A stretch of 7,304 bases of DNA from positions 1-7,304 of the forward strand of contig CAMLRJ010000169.1 of assembly GCA_946482345.1 (NCBI GenBank), given 5' to 3'. Below the pieces are notes generated by a model. It saw nothing but the letters and a program-made list of their open reading frames with translations, was not told the DNA's origin and made no database searches. A program made the position numbers and the translations under genes. This DNA comes from an uncultured Cellvibrio sp. (GTDB taxonomy: Bacteria; Pseudomonadota; Gammaproteobacteria; Pseudomonadales; Cellvibrionaceae). Below are positions 1-5,844 of this stretch, piece by piece (position 1 is the first letter of the stretch; each line of letters begins with the position of its first letter).

Positions 1-1
1 A

Positions 2-1663
2 TCCGGCGGCGCCGAAACTGAAATTGATGTGCAGTTGCGCAATCCGGAACATGATTTAACTCGCGCGATTAAAAAAGTACTTCAGTCCTATCAAGCCGGT
101 GGTAATTTATTTGACACAGTCAAAGGCGAACTGGTGTTCAAGGCTTACATATCGGCTGATAACAAATTACCCCAAGCCTTGAAAGATTTTAAAACCGGTA
201 TTGAAACGGAATTGAAAAAACAACAGGAAAAATCTTCCAATCGTTTGCAAGTCATTATTCAAGATCCCGAAGCTGACGGCGGCAAACTGGCTGAACAAAT
301 TGCCAAAGATTTTGGTTTCCAACCTATGGCCACCAATTTGTTAAGCAACGAACGTTTTTATTTTTATTTAACCTTGTCGCAAAATGATCAGGGCGTGCAA
401 ATTCCACTGGATGATTTAACGGCGACCAGTTTTGAACGCAATTTCAATGCTGCAGTAAAACGTTTTGCCAGCGGCTTTACCAAAACAGTTGCACTGGTAG
501 TGCCCGAGCCGGATTATGCCGGTAGCTATCATGGCAATCCCGGTGGTGCCCAATTCAATCAGTTGGAACAATTCCTCGGCGCTGAATTAAATATTGTGCG
601 CGATGATTTGAAAGATGGTTCTGTGACGGCTGATGCTGATGTGCTGTTAGTGGCAGCGCCAAAAAATCTGGATGAAAAACAAATCTTCGCGATTGATCAA
701 TTCCTGATGCAAGGTGGAAGTGTCATTCTCGCCAGCTCACCTTATTCCGCTAACATCAGCCAACGCAGTTTAAGTCTGCAACAACAAAATTCAGGTTTGA
801 ACCAATGGCTCGCACACAACGGCATCACACTCGATGAAAAATTGGTGCTGGATAAACAAAGCGCTCCTTTCCCTGTGCCTGTGCAACGCAATGTGGGCGG
901 TTTCAGTTTGCAAGAAATGCGCATGTTGGATTATCCCTATTTTGTGGATATTCGCGGCGCAGGTTTAAATGCAGACTCAGCCGTCACCAGCGGCTTGCCA
1001 CAAACGACAATGGCTTGGGCATCGCCGATTCTGTTGGATCAGGAAAAACAAAAATCGCGCAAAGTCATCGAATTATTGCGCAGTTCTGATGAGTCCTGGT
1101 TAAGTTCAAGCACCGATGTCATGCCACAAGTCACCAACGCAGGCTTGACGGCTTACACACCGGATGGTGAACAAAAATCGCATTTGTTAGGTGCAGCAGT
1201 GCAGGGCAAATTTGAATCCTGGTTTGCGGGCAAAGAATCACCTCTCGCAAAAGTTGATCCCGCTTCAGGTGAGCAAAAACCGGCAGAAAACACATCAACA
1301 AAAGTGCACCCGGTAATTCAACACTCACCCGATTCCGCGCGCATTATTGTGTTTAGCTCCAACGATTTCCTCAACGACACTCTGTTGGGCATGGCAAGCA
1401 TGGCTAACGGTGGCCAGTATCTGAATTCGATTCAATTACTGGCGAATACAGTTGACTATGCAGTGGAAGATGAAGGTTTGATGACGATTCGTGCGCGCGG
1501 CAATTTCAATCGCACTTTGCCCGCCATGGAAGAATCCACTCAAGCATTTTGGGAATATTTGAATTACGCACTTGCGCTGCTGGCATTGCTCGTTGTTGGT
1601 TTTATCCAACACAGATTCAAGCGCGCACGCGAACAACAATATCAACAATGGCTGGCAAACTAG
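2..1663 (+). CDS. GldG-like ABC transporter auxiliary protein, 5' end cut by the window edge
   Basis: The reading frame is open from the left edge, so the true start lies outside; the GTG at 29 is internal because codons 2-28 continue the family sequence (SGGAETEID). 553 residues are visible. The text VQLRNPEHDLTRAIKK and the GGNLFDTVKG region (roughly residues 10-45) are typical of the GldG/ABC_transp_aux family, periplasmic accessory subunits of uncharacterised ABC-2-type exporters. The stretch DVLLVAAPKNLDEKQIFAIDQFLMQGGSV, broken here as DVLLVAAPKNLDEK and IDQFLMQGGSV (about 213-241), is the usual Rossmann-like core of that family. A single hydrophobic helix near residues 519-535 followed by a basic tail (HRFKRAREQQ) gives the C-terminal membrane anchor. 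Family members normally have another anchor at the N-terminus, missing here, so perhaps 60-80 residues are lost. It precedes a DUF4340 gene, the standard partner, with ATPase and permease expected upstream. The transported substrate is unknown. Confidence 0.88.
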   Translation, partial: SGGAETEIDVQLRNPEHDLTRAIKKVLQSYQAGGNLFDTVKGELVFKAYISADNKLPQALKDFKTGIETELKKQQEKSSNRLQVIIQDPEADGGKLAEQIAKDFGFQPMATNLLSNERFYFYLTLSQNDQGVQIPLDDLTATSFERNFNAAVKRFASGFTKTVALVVPEPDYAGSYHGNPGGAQFNQLEQFLGAELNIVRDDLKDGSVTADADVLLVAAPKNLDEKQIFAIDQFLMQGGSVILASSPYSANISQRSLSLQQQNSGLNQWLAHNGITLDEKLVLDKQSAPFPVPVQRNVGGFSLQEMRMLDYPYFVDIRGAGLNADSAVTSGLPQTTMAWASPILLDQEKQKSRKVIELLRSSDESWLSSSTDVMPQVTNAGLTAYTPDGEQKSHLLGAAVQGKFESWFAGKESPLAKVDPASGEQKPAENTSTKVHPVIQHSPDSARIIVFSSNDFLNDTLLGMASMANGGQYLNSIQLLANTVDYAVEDEGLMTIRARGNFNRTLPAMEESTQAFWEYLNYALALLALLVVGFIQHRFKRAREQQYQQWLAN

Positions 1664-1675
1664 GAGATCAATACC

Positions 1676-2692
1676 ATGAATCAATGGGTTAATTTTCCAA
1701 AATCAGCGGTTGAAGTTTCCAATACTGAAATTAAACAATCGCCGCTCAACAATTTACAGAAACGACTCACAGTTTTGTTGTTTGTACAACTGTTATTGGT
1801 GATAGGTATTTTTGCCTGGAATCAAAACCGGCAATCAGTGCCTGATGCGCAACCGCTGTTATCAGCAACGGATTTTGAGTCAGATAAAATTGTCATTCGC
1901 GATGCCAATGCAAGTGTCACTTTGCAAAAAGTGAATGGTCTGTGGCAGTTGCCTGATTTAAAACAACTGCCAGTCGATGAACAAAAACTCCGGGATCTGC
2001 TGGATAAACTCAAAGGCACCAAACTCACCTGGCCGGTAACCACCAGCGCTACCAGCCACGAACGTTTTGATGTCAGCGAGAAAAAATTCCAACGTCATGT
2101 GGAGTTTTACAAAGGTGATCAAAAAGCGGTTGATTTGTTTCTGGGTACATCACCCGGATTCAAAAAAATTCACTTGCGCAAACAAGGTGATGACTCCGTT
2201 TACGCCGTGCAACTCAGCAGCTTTGAATTCGCTACCGGTAATAACGATTGGCTGAAAAAAGATTTGCTGGCATTCAAAGATGCCCAACAAATCACCGCCG
2301 CTGATTTTGCCCTGCGAAAAAACAACAACAATTGGGAGTTTGTTAATAGCAGTGACAAGGTTGATTCAGTTAAAGCGAATGAATTGGCCAATGCTTTTGC
2401 CAATCTTCAAATTATGGAGTTAGCTAATGAGATGCCTGCCGGAGATAAAAAAACCTTTACTCTTAATCCGGGTGGTTACCAATATGATTTTGTCTCTGCC
2501 AATAATAATTATTTTGTCTCTCGCAGCGACAAGTCATCTGTATTTAAACTCAGTCAATTTGAATTCGACAAAATTGTTAAACCCACCAAGTTGGAGCTCA
2601 CAGCCAAAGCGGATACAGCAACAAATACTGATCCAATTAATAGTGTGATCCAACAAGCAACTCAAGGTTTGTTGCCAGGCTCAACAAAATAA
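1676..2692 (+). CDS. DUF4340 domain protein, membrane-anchored, ABC-export operon
   Basis: 338 residues. The ATG at 1676 is preceded by AGGAG (1662-1666), which overlaps the stop codon of the gene before it; the 12-base gap points to one transcript and possibly coupled translation. The first 30 residues are polar, one transmembrane helix follows at about 31-48 (LTVLLFVQLLLVIGIFAW), and the rest is hydrophilic and presumably periplasmic. The segment from about residue 65 to 260 has the DUF4340 pattern: a short beta-rich block ending in NGLWQLP, then VDEQKLRDLLDKLKGTKLTWPV, given here as VDEQKLRDLLDKL and TWPV, then HLRKQGDDSVYAV. DUF4340 proteins are regularly encoded directly after GldG-like auxiliary proteins, so it probably belongs to the same export complex. 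Its biochemical role is not established. The C-terminal 80 residues show no motif I recognise. A strong terminator follows 14 bases after the stop. Confidence 0.87.
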   Translation: MNQWVNFPKSAVEVSNTEIKQSPLNNLQKRLTVLLFVQLLLVIGIFAWNQNRQSVPDAQPLLSATDFESDKIVIRDANASVTLQKVNGLWQLPDLKQLPVDEQKLRDLLDKLKGTKLTWPVTTSATSHERFDVSEKKFQRHVEFYKGDQKAVDLFLGTSPGFKKIHLRKQGDDSVYAVQLSSFEFATGNNDWLKKDLLAFKDAQQITAADFALRKNNNNWEFVNSSDKVDSVKANELANAFANLQIMELANEMPAGDKKTFTLNPGGYQYDFVSANNNYFVSRSDKSSVFKLSQFEFDKIVKPTKLELTAKADTATNTDPINSVIQQATQGLLPGSTK

Positions 2693-2706
2693 TTCATATG
2701 GATTGA

Positions 2707-2743
2707 CAAGAAAAAGCCCGGTTTTTCACCGGGCTTTTTCTTG
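2707..2743. terminator. Strong intrinsic terminator, probably bidirectional
   Basis: A perfect 16-bp stem (2707-2722 with 2728-2743) encloses a 5-base loop TTTTC. The arms carry the core AAAAAGCCCGG / CCGGGCTTTTT, so an A-tract sits 5' and a T-tract 3' on both strands. It lies between the end of the DUF4340 gene and the end of the convergent HTH-2TM gene and can stop transcription from both sides. Confidence 0.93.
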
Positions 2744-2753
2744 CTTCTAATTT

Positions 2754-2786
2754 CTACCCTTTTCTGCCCAAATATTTGTCCACCAT
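2754..2786 (-). other. Degenerate out-of-frame copy of the HTH-2TM gene's 3' end
   Basis: Eighteen bases past the stop codon of the HTH-2TM gene, the same strand reads ATGGTGGACAAATATTTGGG and on to a stop, encoding MVDKYLGRKG. The gene itself ends VEKYLGRNL. The two share the exact 11-mer CCCAAATATTT (plus strand, at 2767-2777 and 2817-2827), exactly 50 bases apart, so the copy is not in frame with the gene. It has no ribosome binding site and is probably a duplication remnant rather than a peptide gene; chance similarity in A/T-rich DNA is possible. Confidence 0.4.
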
Positions 2787-2803
2787 TTGCTATTTTGGTG
2801 GTT

Positions 2804-3277
2804 TTATAAATTCCTTCCCAAATATTTTTCAACCTTGGCTAATTCCCACTCCCCCGTAAAATATTTATCGAAGACAAATACAGTCAGCGCATGTACAACA
2901 AGACCTATACCCCAAAATATGCAGGCTCCGAAAAACCAAAGGTAGTCCGGATTGGTCAGCAAATTGATAGCCATACATCCAGCGTTAGTCACAACATACA
3001 TCATCAAATGCAAATAAAATTTACGTAAGCGCTCTACCTTTTTAAACGCAATGCGTTCCTGAGCGGTTTGCATTTCATTGATTGGCTCTTTCATAACAAT
3101 CTCCGTGGTCAGTGTCTGAAAATCAACTTCAAATACCGCAGCAATTGATTTTAGTGTCTCGACACTCGGCGGGTGACCAGCCTCGATACGCTGTATGGTA
3201 CGCGTACTTAAACCACTTGCATCCGCAAGTTGTTGTTGAGACCAGCCTCGCTTGAGGCGCAGTTTCTGAATCGACAT
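2804..3277 (-). CDS. XRE-type helix-turn-helix regulator fused to a 2TM membrane domain
   Basis: 157 residues. The ATG at 3277 has a good AGGAGA (complement of 3284-3289) six bases upstream. Residues 4-57 form a Cro/CI-type HTH (LRLKRGWSQQQLADASGLS, then STRTIQRIEAG as the likely recognition helix). After a short linker, residues about 75-155 match the 2TM domain: a basic amphipathic entry (FKKVERLRKFYLH), helix one near 88-108, then YLWFFGACIFWGIGLVVHA as helix two near 112-136, and the closing FDKYFTGEWE. The combination predicts a DNA-binding protein tethered to the inner membrane with both ends in the cytoplasm. It lies 117 bases after the response regulator gene with no hairpin between, so it may be read through from the two-component operon and also from its own promoter (see the repeat array at 3328-3371). 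Its DNA target and signal are unknown. A degenerate copy of its last codons follows the stop. Confidence 0.88.
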   Translation of the reverse strand: MSIQKLRLKRGWSQQQLADASGLSTRTIQRIEAGHPPSVETLKSIAAVFEVDFQTLTTEIVMKEPINEMQTAQERIAFKKVERLRKFYLHLMMYVVTNAGCMAINLLTNPDYLWFFGACIFWGIGLVVHALTVFVFDKYFTGEWELAKVEKYLGRNL

Positions 3278-3283
3278 AAATAA

Positions 3284-3316
3284 TCTCCTGCTGTGGTGTT
3301 AGCAGTATTGATTTAA
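3284..3316 (-). promoter_or_regulatory. Candidate -10 element and leader of the HTH-2TM gene
   Basis: On the minus strand a TTAAAT hexamer (complement of 3311-3316, four of six matches to TATAAT) lies 11 bases after the last 11-bp repeat unit, and a start of transcription near 3304 would leave a leader of about 27 bases carrying AGGAGA (3284-3289). There is no good -35 box in its place, which fits a promoter that needs an activator bound at the repeats. The hexamer alone is weak evidence. Confidence 0.35.
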
Positions 3317-3327
3317 AACGCTCAACC

Positions 3328-3371
3328 AGTGACGACAGCCACACGAAATTGACACGACAAGGGCACGACAG
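3328..3371 (-). repeat. Four tandem 11-bp units, candidate response-regulator binding array
   Basis: On the minus strand, in order: CTGTCGTGCCC (3371-3361), TTGTCGTGTCA (3360-3350), ATTTCGTGTGG (3349-3339), CTGTCGTCACT (3338-3328). The register is exactly 11 bases for all four, TCGT is invariant, and the first and last heptamers are identical. The four-base spacers vary, as expected for a protein-binding array and not for slippage. OmpR/PhoB-family regulators bind direct repeats with this heptamer-plus-four geometry, and a gene for such a regulator ends 24 bases from the array. The repeats point toward, and end 50 bases before, the HTH-2TM start codon. The periodicity is seen in the sequence; the binding protein is inferred. 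Confidence 0.65.
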
Positions 3372-3394
3372 CACCAATAAATGGATTGATTAGG

Positions 3395-4075
3395 TTATTC
3401 ACTATCAGGTGATATGCAGTAACCTATGCCACGTAGTGTTTTGATGTAATGTTTTTCAAAAGGTGTATCCACTTTTTTTCGTAAACGTCTTATGTACACG
3501 TCAACAACATTGGTTAATGGGTCTTCATTGATTCCCCATGCGGTCGCCAATATACGTTCACGGCTAAATACTTTTTGAGGACTGGACATCAGCAATTCCA
3601 AAACGGCTAATTCTTTTGCGGTCAGGGACAATAGTATTCCGTCCCGTTTCGCTTGCATGGTTTCCAAATTTAACTCCAAAGTACCGACCACTAAATTGCG
3701 ATCAGGGTTGGCGAATGGATTGCGTTTTGATAAGGCTTCTATTCGTGCGAGTAATTCTTCAAATGCAAAGGGCTTCACTAAATAGTCGTCGGCTCCTGCT
3801 TTTAATCCATCGACACGATCAGACACTTCTGCCAAAGCGGATAACATCAACACTCGCACGGGAAGTCGTTGCGATCGAATTAATTTGCAGATTTGCAAGC
3901 CATCGATTTTGGGTAACATCCTGTCCAGAATAACCAGATCCGGTCTTTGCTCAATTAATGCACCCATGACTTCACTACCGTCATCGACACAATCAATAAA
4001 ATAGCCTTCTGCGCGTAATCCTCTTACTAGAAAATCAGCCACTTTTTTTTCGTCTTCGACGATTAATATCTGCAT
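3395..4075 (-). CDS. OmpR/PhoB-family response regulator
   Basis: 226 residues. The receiver domain (about 1-115) has all expected residues: acidic pocket E7-D8 in ILIVEDE, phospho-acceptor D51 in VILDRMLP, switch residue S79, and K101 in LVKPF. The winged-helix DNA-binding domain (about 127-222) ends in NVVDVYIRRLRKKVD and IKTLRGIGYCI. These details resemble the CusR/CopR branch most closely, but no metal-resistance gene is nearby, so the inducing signal cannot be deduced. The ATG at 4075 shares its A with the TGA stop of the kinase gene (TGATG), implying translational coupling; only a purine-rich AGAAGAAGAAAG stands upstream as a weak ribosome site. It should be phosphorylated by the adjacent kinase and bind direct repeats; candidate sites are at 3328-3371 and 5728-5749. 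Confidence 0.95.
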   Translation of the reverse strand: MQILIVEDEKKVADFLVRGLRAEGYFIDCVDDGSEVMGALIEQRPDLVILDRMLPKIDGLQICKLIRSQRLPVRVLMLSALAEVSDRVDGLKAGADDYLVKPFAFEELLARIEALSKRNPFANPDRNLVVGTLELNLETMQAKRDGILLSLTAKELAVLELLMSSPQKVFSRERILATAWGINEDPLTNVVDVYIRRLRKKVDTPFEKHYIKTLRGIGYCISPDSE

Positions 4076-5658
4076 CAGCTTTCTTCTTCTATGAGTGGCA
4101 ATATTAGAGTCACTTTCGTACCTTTGTGTTGTTCGCTGAATAACTCAATACTGCCGTGTAAACTTTGTATGAGTGTTTTACATAACGACAAACCGATTCC
4201 CAATCCATCAGGGCGCAGATCGCGTGCGTTATTCGCCCGGAAATAGCGATTAAATACCTGCGGTAAATCTTCGGGCGCTATACCAATTCCATAATCTCTC
4301 ACATAGATTTTGCATTGTTCATCCACTTGCAAACTCACATCCACCATTTTCTGTTTGCCTGAGTATCGTATGGCGTTATCCAAAATAATTTGCAGTGCTT
4401 GCAATAGTTTTTCGGTATCAATCCATAACTTCACATCGGCCCACTCTTTGGGAAACGCGACACAGTTAATATGTATCGAATAACTGGATGTCAGTCGCTG
4501 CGTCAATTCTTCTACTTGCAACCATAAATCTTGCAACGAAACTGTTCGGTATTTTAAATGAAGATGTTGATTGCCCCGAACCAACATTAATAGATCATCG
4601 ATCCGGCGTGATAGTTGAACACTGGTATCGGCGATGCGTACCAGACTGTCTTTATAAAATTCCGGTGTTTTATCGCCACCGCGCAAACTGACTTCTGCTT
4701 CTCCTCTGATAGCGGTTGCCGGTGTGCGCAATTCGTGGCTTACATCGGCGAGAAATTGCTGTTGTTGTTGCTCGGCTTGTTGCAACTGTTCCAACGCATG
4801 TTGCAATTGTTGTGTTCGCTCCTTCACTTCCTGTTCCACTCTGCGTGTGTGATCTTCCTCCTGTTGTCGCGCTCTTTCCAAACCTGCCGCCATTTGATTA
4901 AAACTTCGCGCCAGCGTGCTAAATTCAGAATGATCCAACTCGGGAAGTCGATAATCCAGTTGTCCATTTGATAAGGCTGATGTACCGGTCAATAGTTGTT
5001 GTATGGGTTTATACAGCGCTCTCGATAATACTAAGGTCAGTGTCACGGCGCACACCGCACCAAATACCGATACGATAATCACTAGCAGTCGAACACGTTG
5101 TAACGCTGTCGCTGCTTTTTTTTCAGCTTCGGCTGATCGCTTTCGTTGCAGTTCGATAGAATCCGAAATCAAATGTTTTAAGTCGAGCCCTTCCAGATTG
5201 TCAAATGTCTGGATCAGTAATTGCCATATTTCGGCTTCGTGTTTTGGCTTAACCTGTTTGTTGCGCAAACTTTTTTCCAAAGTCGCAACGTTTGTTTCAA
5301 GTATGGACAAGGATTTTAGCTGCTGACCAATTGCTGAAAAATCTTCCGGGTGTTTTGATAGTTGTTGATCGTGTACCAATAATTCATTGAGATGCCTCAA
5401 ACTTTGTTGCATTTGTTGTAGATATTTATCGCGCTGTTCTACCGTCGTATCTTTCACTAAAAGTGATTGCGCCAGCCAAACTTTCAGGCGTTGTTTGTCA
5501 GCGCCGAGCGTAATAAATTCGGCCAACATCTGATTGGCGACACGGCTACGCTCAACGTGGTAGCTGGCAACGTTGGAGGCCCAAATCGCCAACCCAGCTT
5601 GTACCAGAGTAATCGCGGACAATAGAAAAAAGGTTAAATACAATTTGCTTCGGAACAC
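4075..5658 (-). CDS. Membrane sensor histidine kinase, partner of the adjacent response regulator
   Basis: 527 residues from a GTG start at 5658, chosen because AGGAG (complement of 5664-5668) sits five bases ahead; in-frame TTG 5688 and GTG 5679 have no such site, and the first coincides with the predicted transcription start. Order of parts: first membrane helix about 5-27; a periplasmic, mainly helical sensor region about 28-188, which I cannot assign to a named domain; second helix about 189-212; HAMP domain about 213-265; a glutamine-rich coiled coil about 261-303; HisKA with the phospho-accepting H308 in FLADVSHELRTP; HATPase with N428 in LDNAIRYS (N box), D455 in DYGIGI (G1), FNRYFRA near 469-475 (F box) and GLGIGL near 485-490 (G2). 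All catalytic boxes are intact. It transfers phosphate to the regulator encoded directly downstream. It is divergently arranged to an exported NTF2-like protein, a possible target or signal partner. Confidence 0.93.
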   Translation of the reverse strand: MFRSKLYLTFFLLSAITLVQAGLAIWASNVASYHVERSRVANQMLAEFITLGADKQRLKVWLAQSLLVKDTTVEQRDKYLQQMQQSLRHLNELLVHDQQLSKHPEDFSAIGQQLKSLSILETNVATLEKSLRNKQVKPKHEAEIWQLLIQTFDNLEGLDLKHLISDSIELQRKRSAEAEKKAATALQRVRLLVIIVSVFGAVCAVTLTLVLSRALYKPIQQLLTGTSALSNGQLDYRLPELDHSEFSTLARSFNQMAAGLERARQQEEDHTRRVEQEVKERTQQLQHALEQLQQAEQQQQQFLADVSHELRTPATAIRGEAEVSLRGGDKTPEFYKDSLVRIADTSVQLSRRIDDLLMLVRGNQHLHLKYRTVSLQDLWLQVEELTQRLTSSYSIHINCVAFPKEWADVKLWIDTEKLLQALQIILDNAIRYSGKQKMVDVSLQVDEQCKIYVRDYGIGIAPEDLPQVFNRYFRANNARDLRPDGLGIGLSLCKTLIQSLHGSIELFSEQHKGTKVTLILPLIEEES

Positions 5659-5663
5659 ATTTA

Positions 5664-5668
5664 CTCCT
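5664..5668 (-). promoter_or_regulatory. Ribosome binding site that fixes the kinase start
   Basis: The minus strand reads AGGAG-TAAAT-GTG, five bases between the Shine-Dalgarno core and GTG 5658. The longer in-frame TTG (5688) and GTG (5679) starts lack a purine-rich site at the right distance, so translation most likely begins at 5658 and gives a kinase 10 residues shorter than the longest frame. Confidence 0.75.
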
Positions 5669-5694
5669 GCGCACTTCACGTTAATCAATACAGG

Positions 5695-5700
5695 TTTATA
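5695..5700 (-). promoter_or_regulatory. Candidate -10 element of the two-component operon
   Basis: TATAAA on the minus strand (five of six consensus bases) would start transcription near 5688, leaving about 30 bases of leader with the AGGAG. The -35 position 17-18 bases upstream holds only TTATCG, a poor match. The direct repeats at 5728-5749 would then span roughly -40 to -61, a normal place for an activator, which fits autoregulation. Confidence 0.45.
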
Positions 5701-5727
5701 GAGTAAACCATACGTTTGCGATAAATC

Positions 5728-5749
5728 CTGTCGTTAATCTGATGTTAAT
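5728..5749 (+). repeat. Two tandem 11-bp units in the divergent control region
   Basis: CTGTCGTTAAT (5728-5738) and CTGATGTTAAT (5739-5749) match at 9 of 11 positions and abut exactly; CTTGTTTAACG (5750-5760) may be a decayed third. The first heptamer, CTGTCGT, equals that of two units in the array before the HTH-2TM gene. Read with a shifted frame it is also GTTAAT-N5-GTTAAT, similar in shape to boxes of PmrA-type regulators. The site lies between the kinase operon and the exported-protein gene and could act on either. Confidence 0.6.
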
Positions 5750-5783
5750 CTTGTTTAACGCAAATCTTCATTTTCAATCCATG

Positions 5784-5798
5784 CTGTGTCATTCACAG
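5784..5798. promoter_or_regulatory. Small inverted repeat CTGTG-N5-CACAG
   Basis: A perfect 5-bp inverted repeat with a 5-base centre lies 46 bases before the exported-protein start codon and overlaps its possible -35 region (GTGTCA 5786-5791, then an 18-base spacer and TGTAAT 5810-5815 as a possible -10). It could be an operator or a chance palindrome. Confidence 0.3.
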
Positions 5799-5834
5799 TG
5801 GCCAGATACTGTAATCCTCACCAAGACAATTAAT

Positions 5835-5839
5835 GAGGA
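5835..5839 (+). promoter_or_regulatory. Ribosome binding site that fixes the NTF2-like gene start
   Basis: GAGGA is followed after five bases by ATG 5845. The in-frame ATG at 5833 overlaps this site and has no purine-rich sequence of its own, so the downstream ATG is preferred; it also gives a standard signal peptide beginning MNTRTLFRTT. Confidence 0.8.
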
Positions 5840-5844
5840 TTTTT

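Noticed and set aside
2780..2806. CCACCA/TGGTGG hairpin as a second terminator
   Set aside because: Only a 6-bp stem with a 10-base loop and a short T-run; the 16-bp hairpin at 2707-2743 already terminates the plus-strand operon.
3616..3933. Plus-strand open frame inside the response regulator gene
   Set aside because: It lies opposite a fully conserved receiver and winged-helix domain, has no ribosome site and no recognisable protein features.
4615..4971. Plus-strand open frame inside the kinase gene, rich in Leu, Gln and Phe
   Set aside because: It is the antisense of the glutamine-rich coiled coil and H box of the kinase; its composition is explained by that.
5659..5688. Kinase start at TTG 5688
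   Set aside because: It has no ribosome site and coincides with the predicted transcription start, while GTG 5658 has AGGAG five bases ahead.
5733..5749. GTTAAT-N5-GTTAAT as a true PmrA box
   Set aside because: The spacing fits, but the first base is G in both halves, which the usual PmrA consensus avoids, and the local regulator resembles the CusR/CopR branch. The shared CTGTCGT heptamer register is a better explanation.
5784..5798. CTGTG-N5-CACAG as a CRP site
   Set aside because: The TGTG and CACA halves are too close: a CRP site needs TGTGA and TCACA separated by six bases, while here the whole core TGTGTCATTCACA is only 13 bases.
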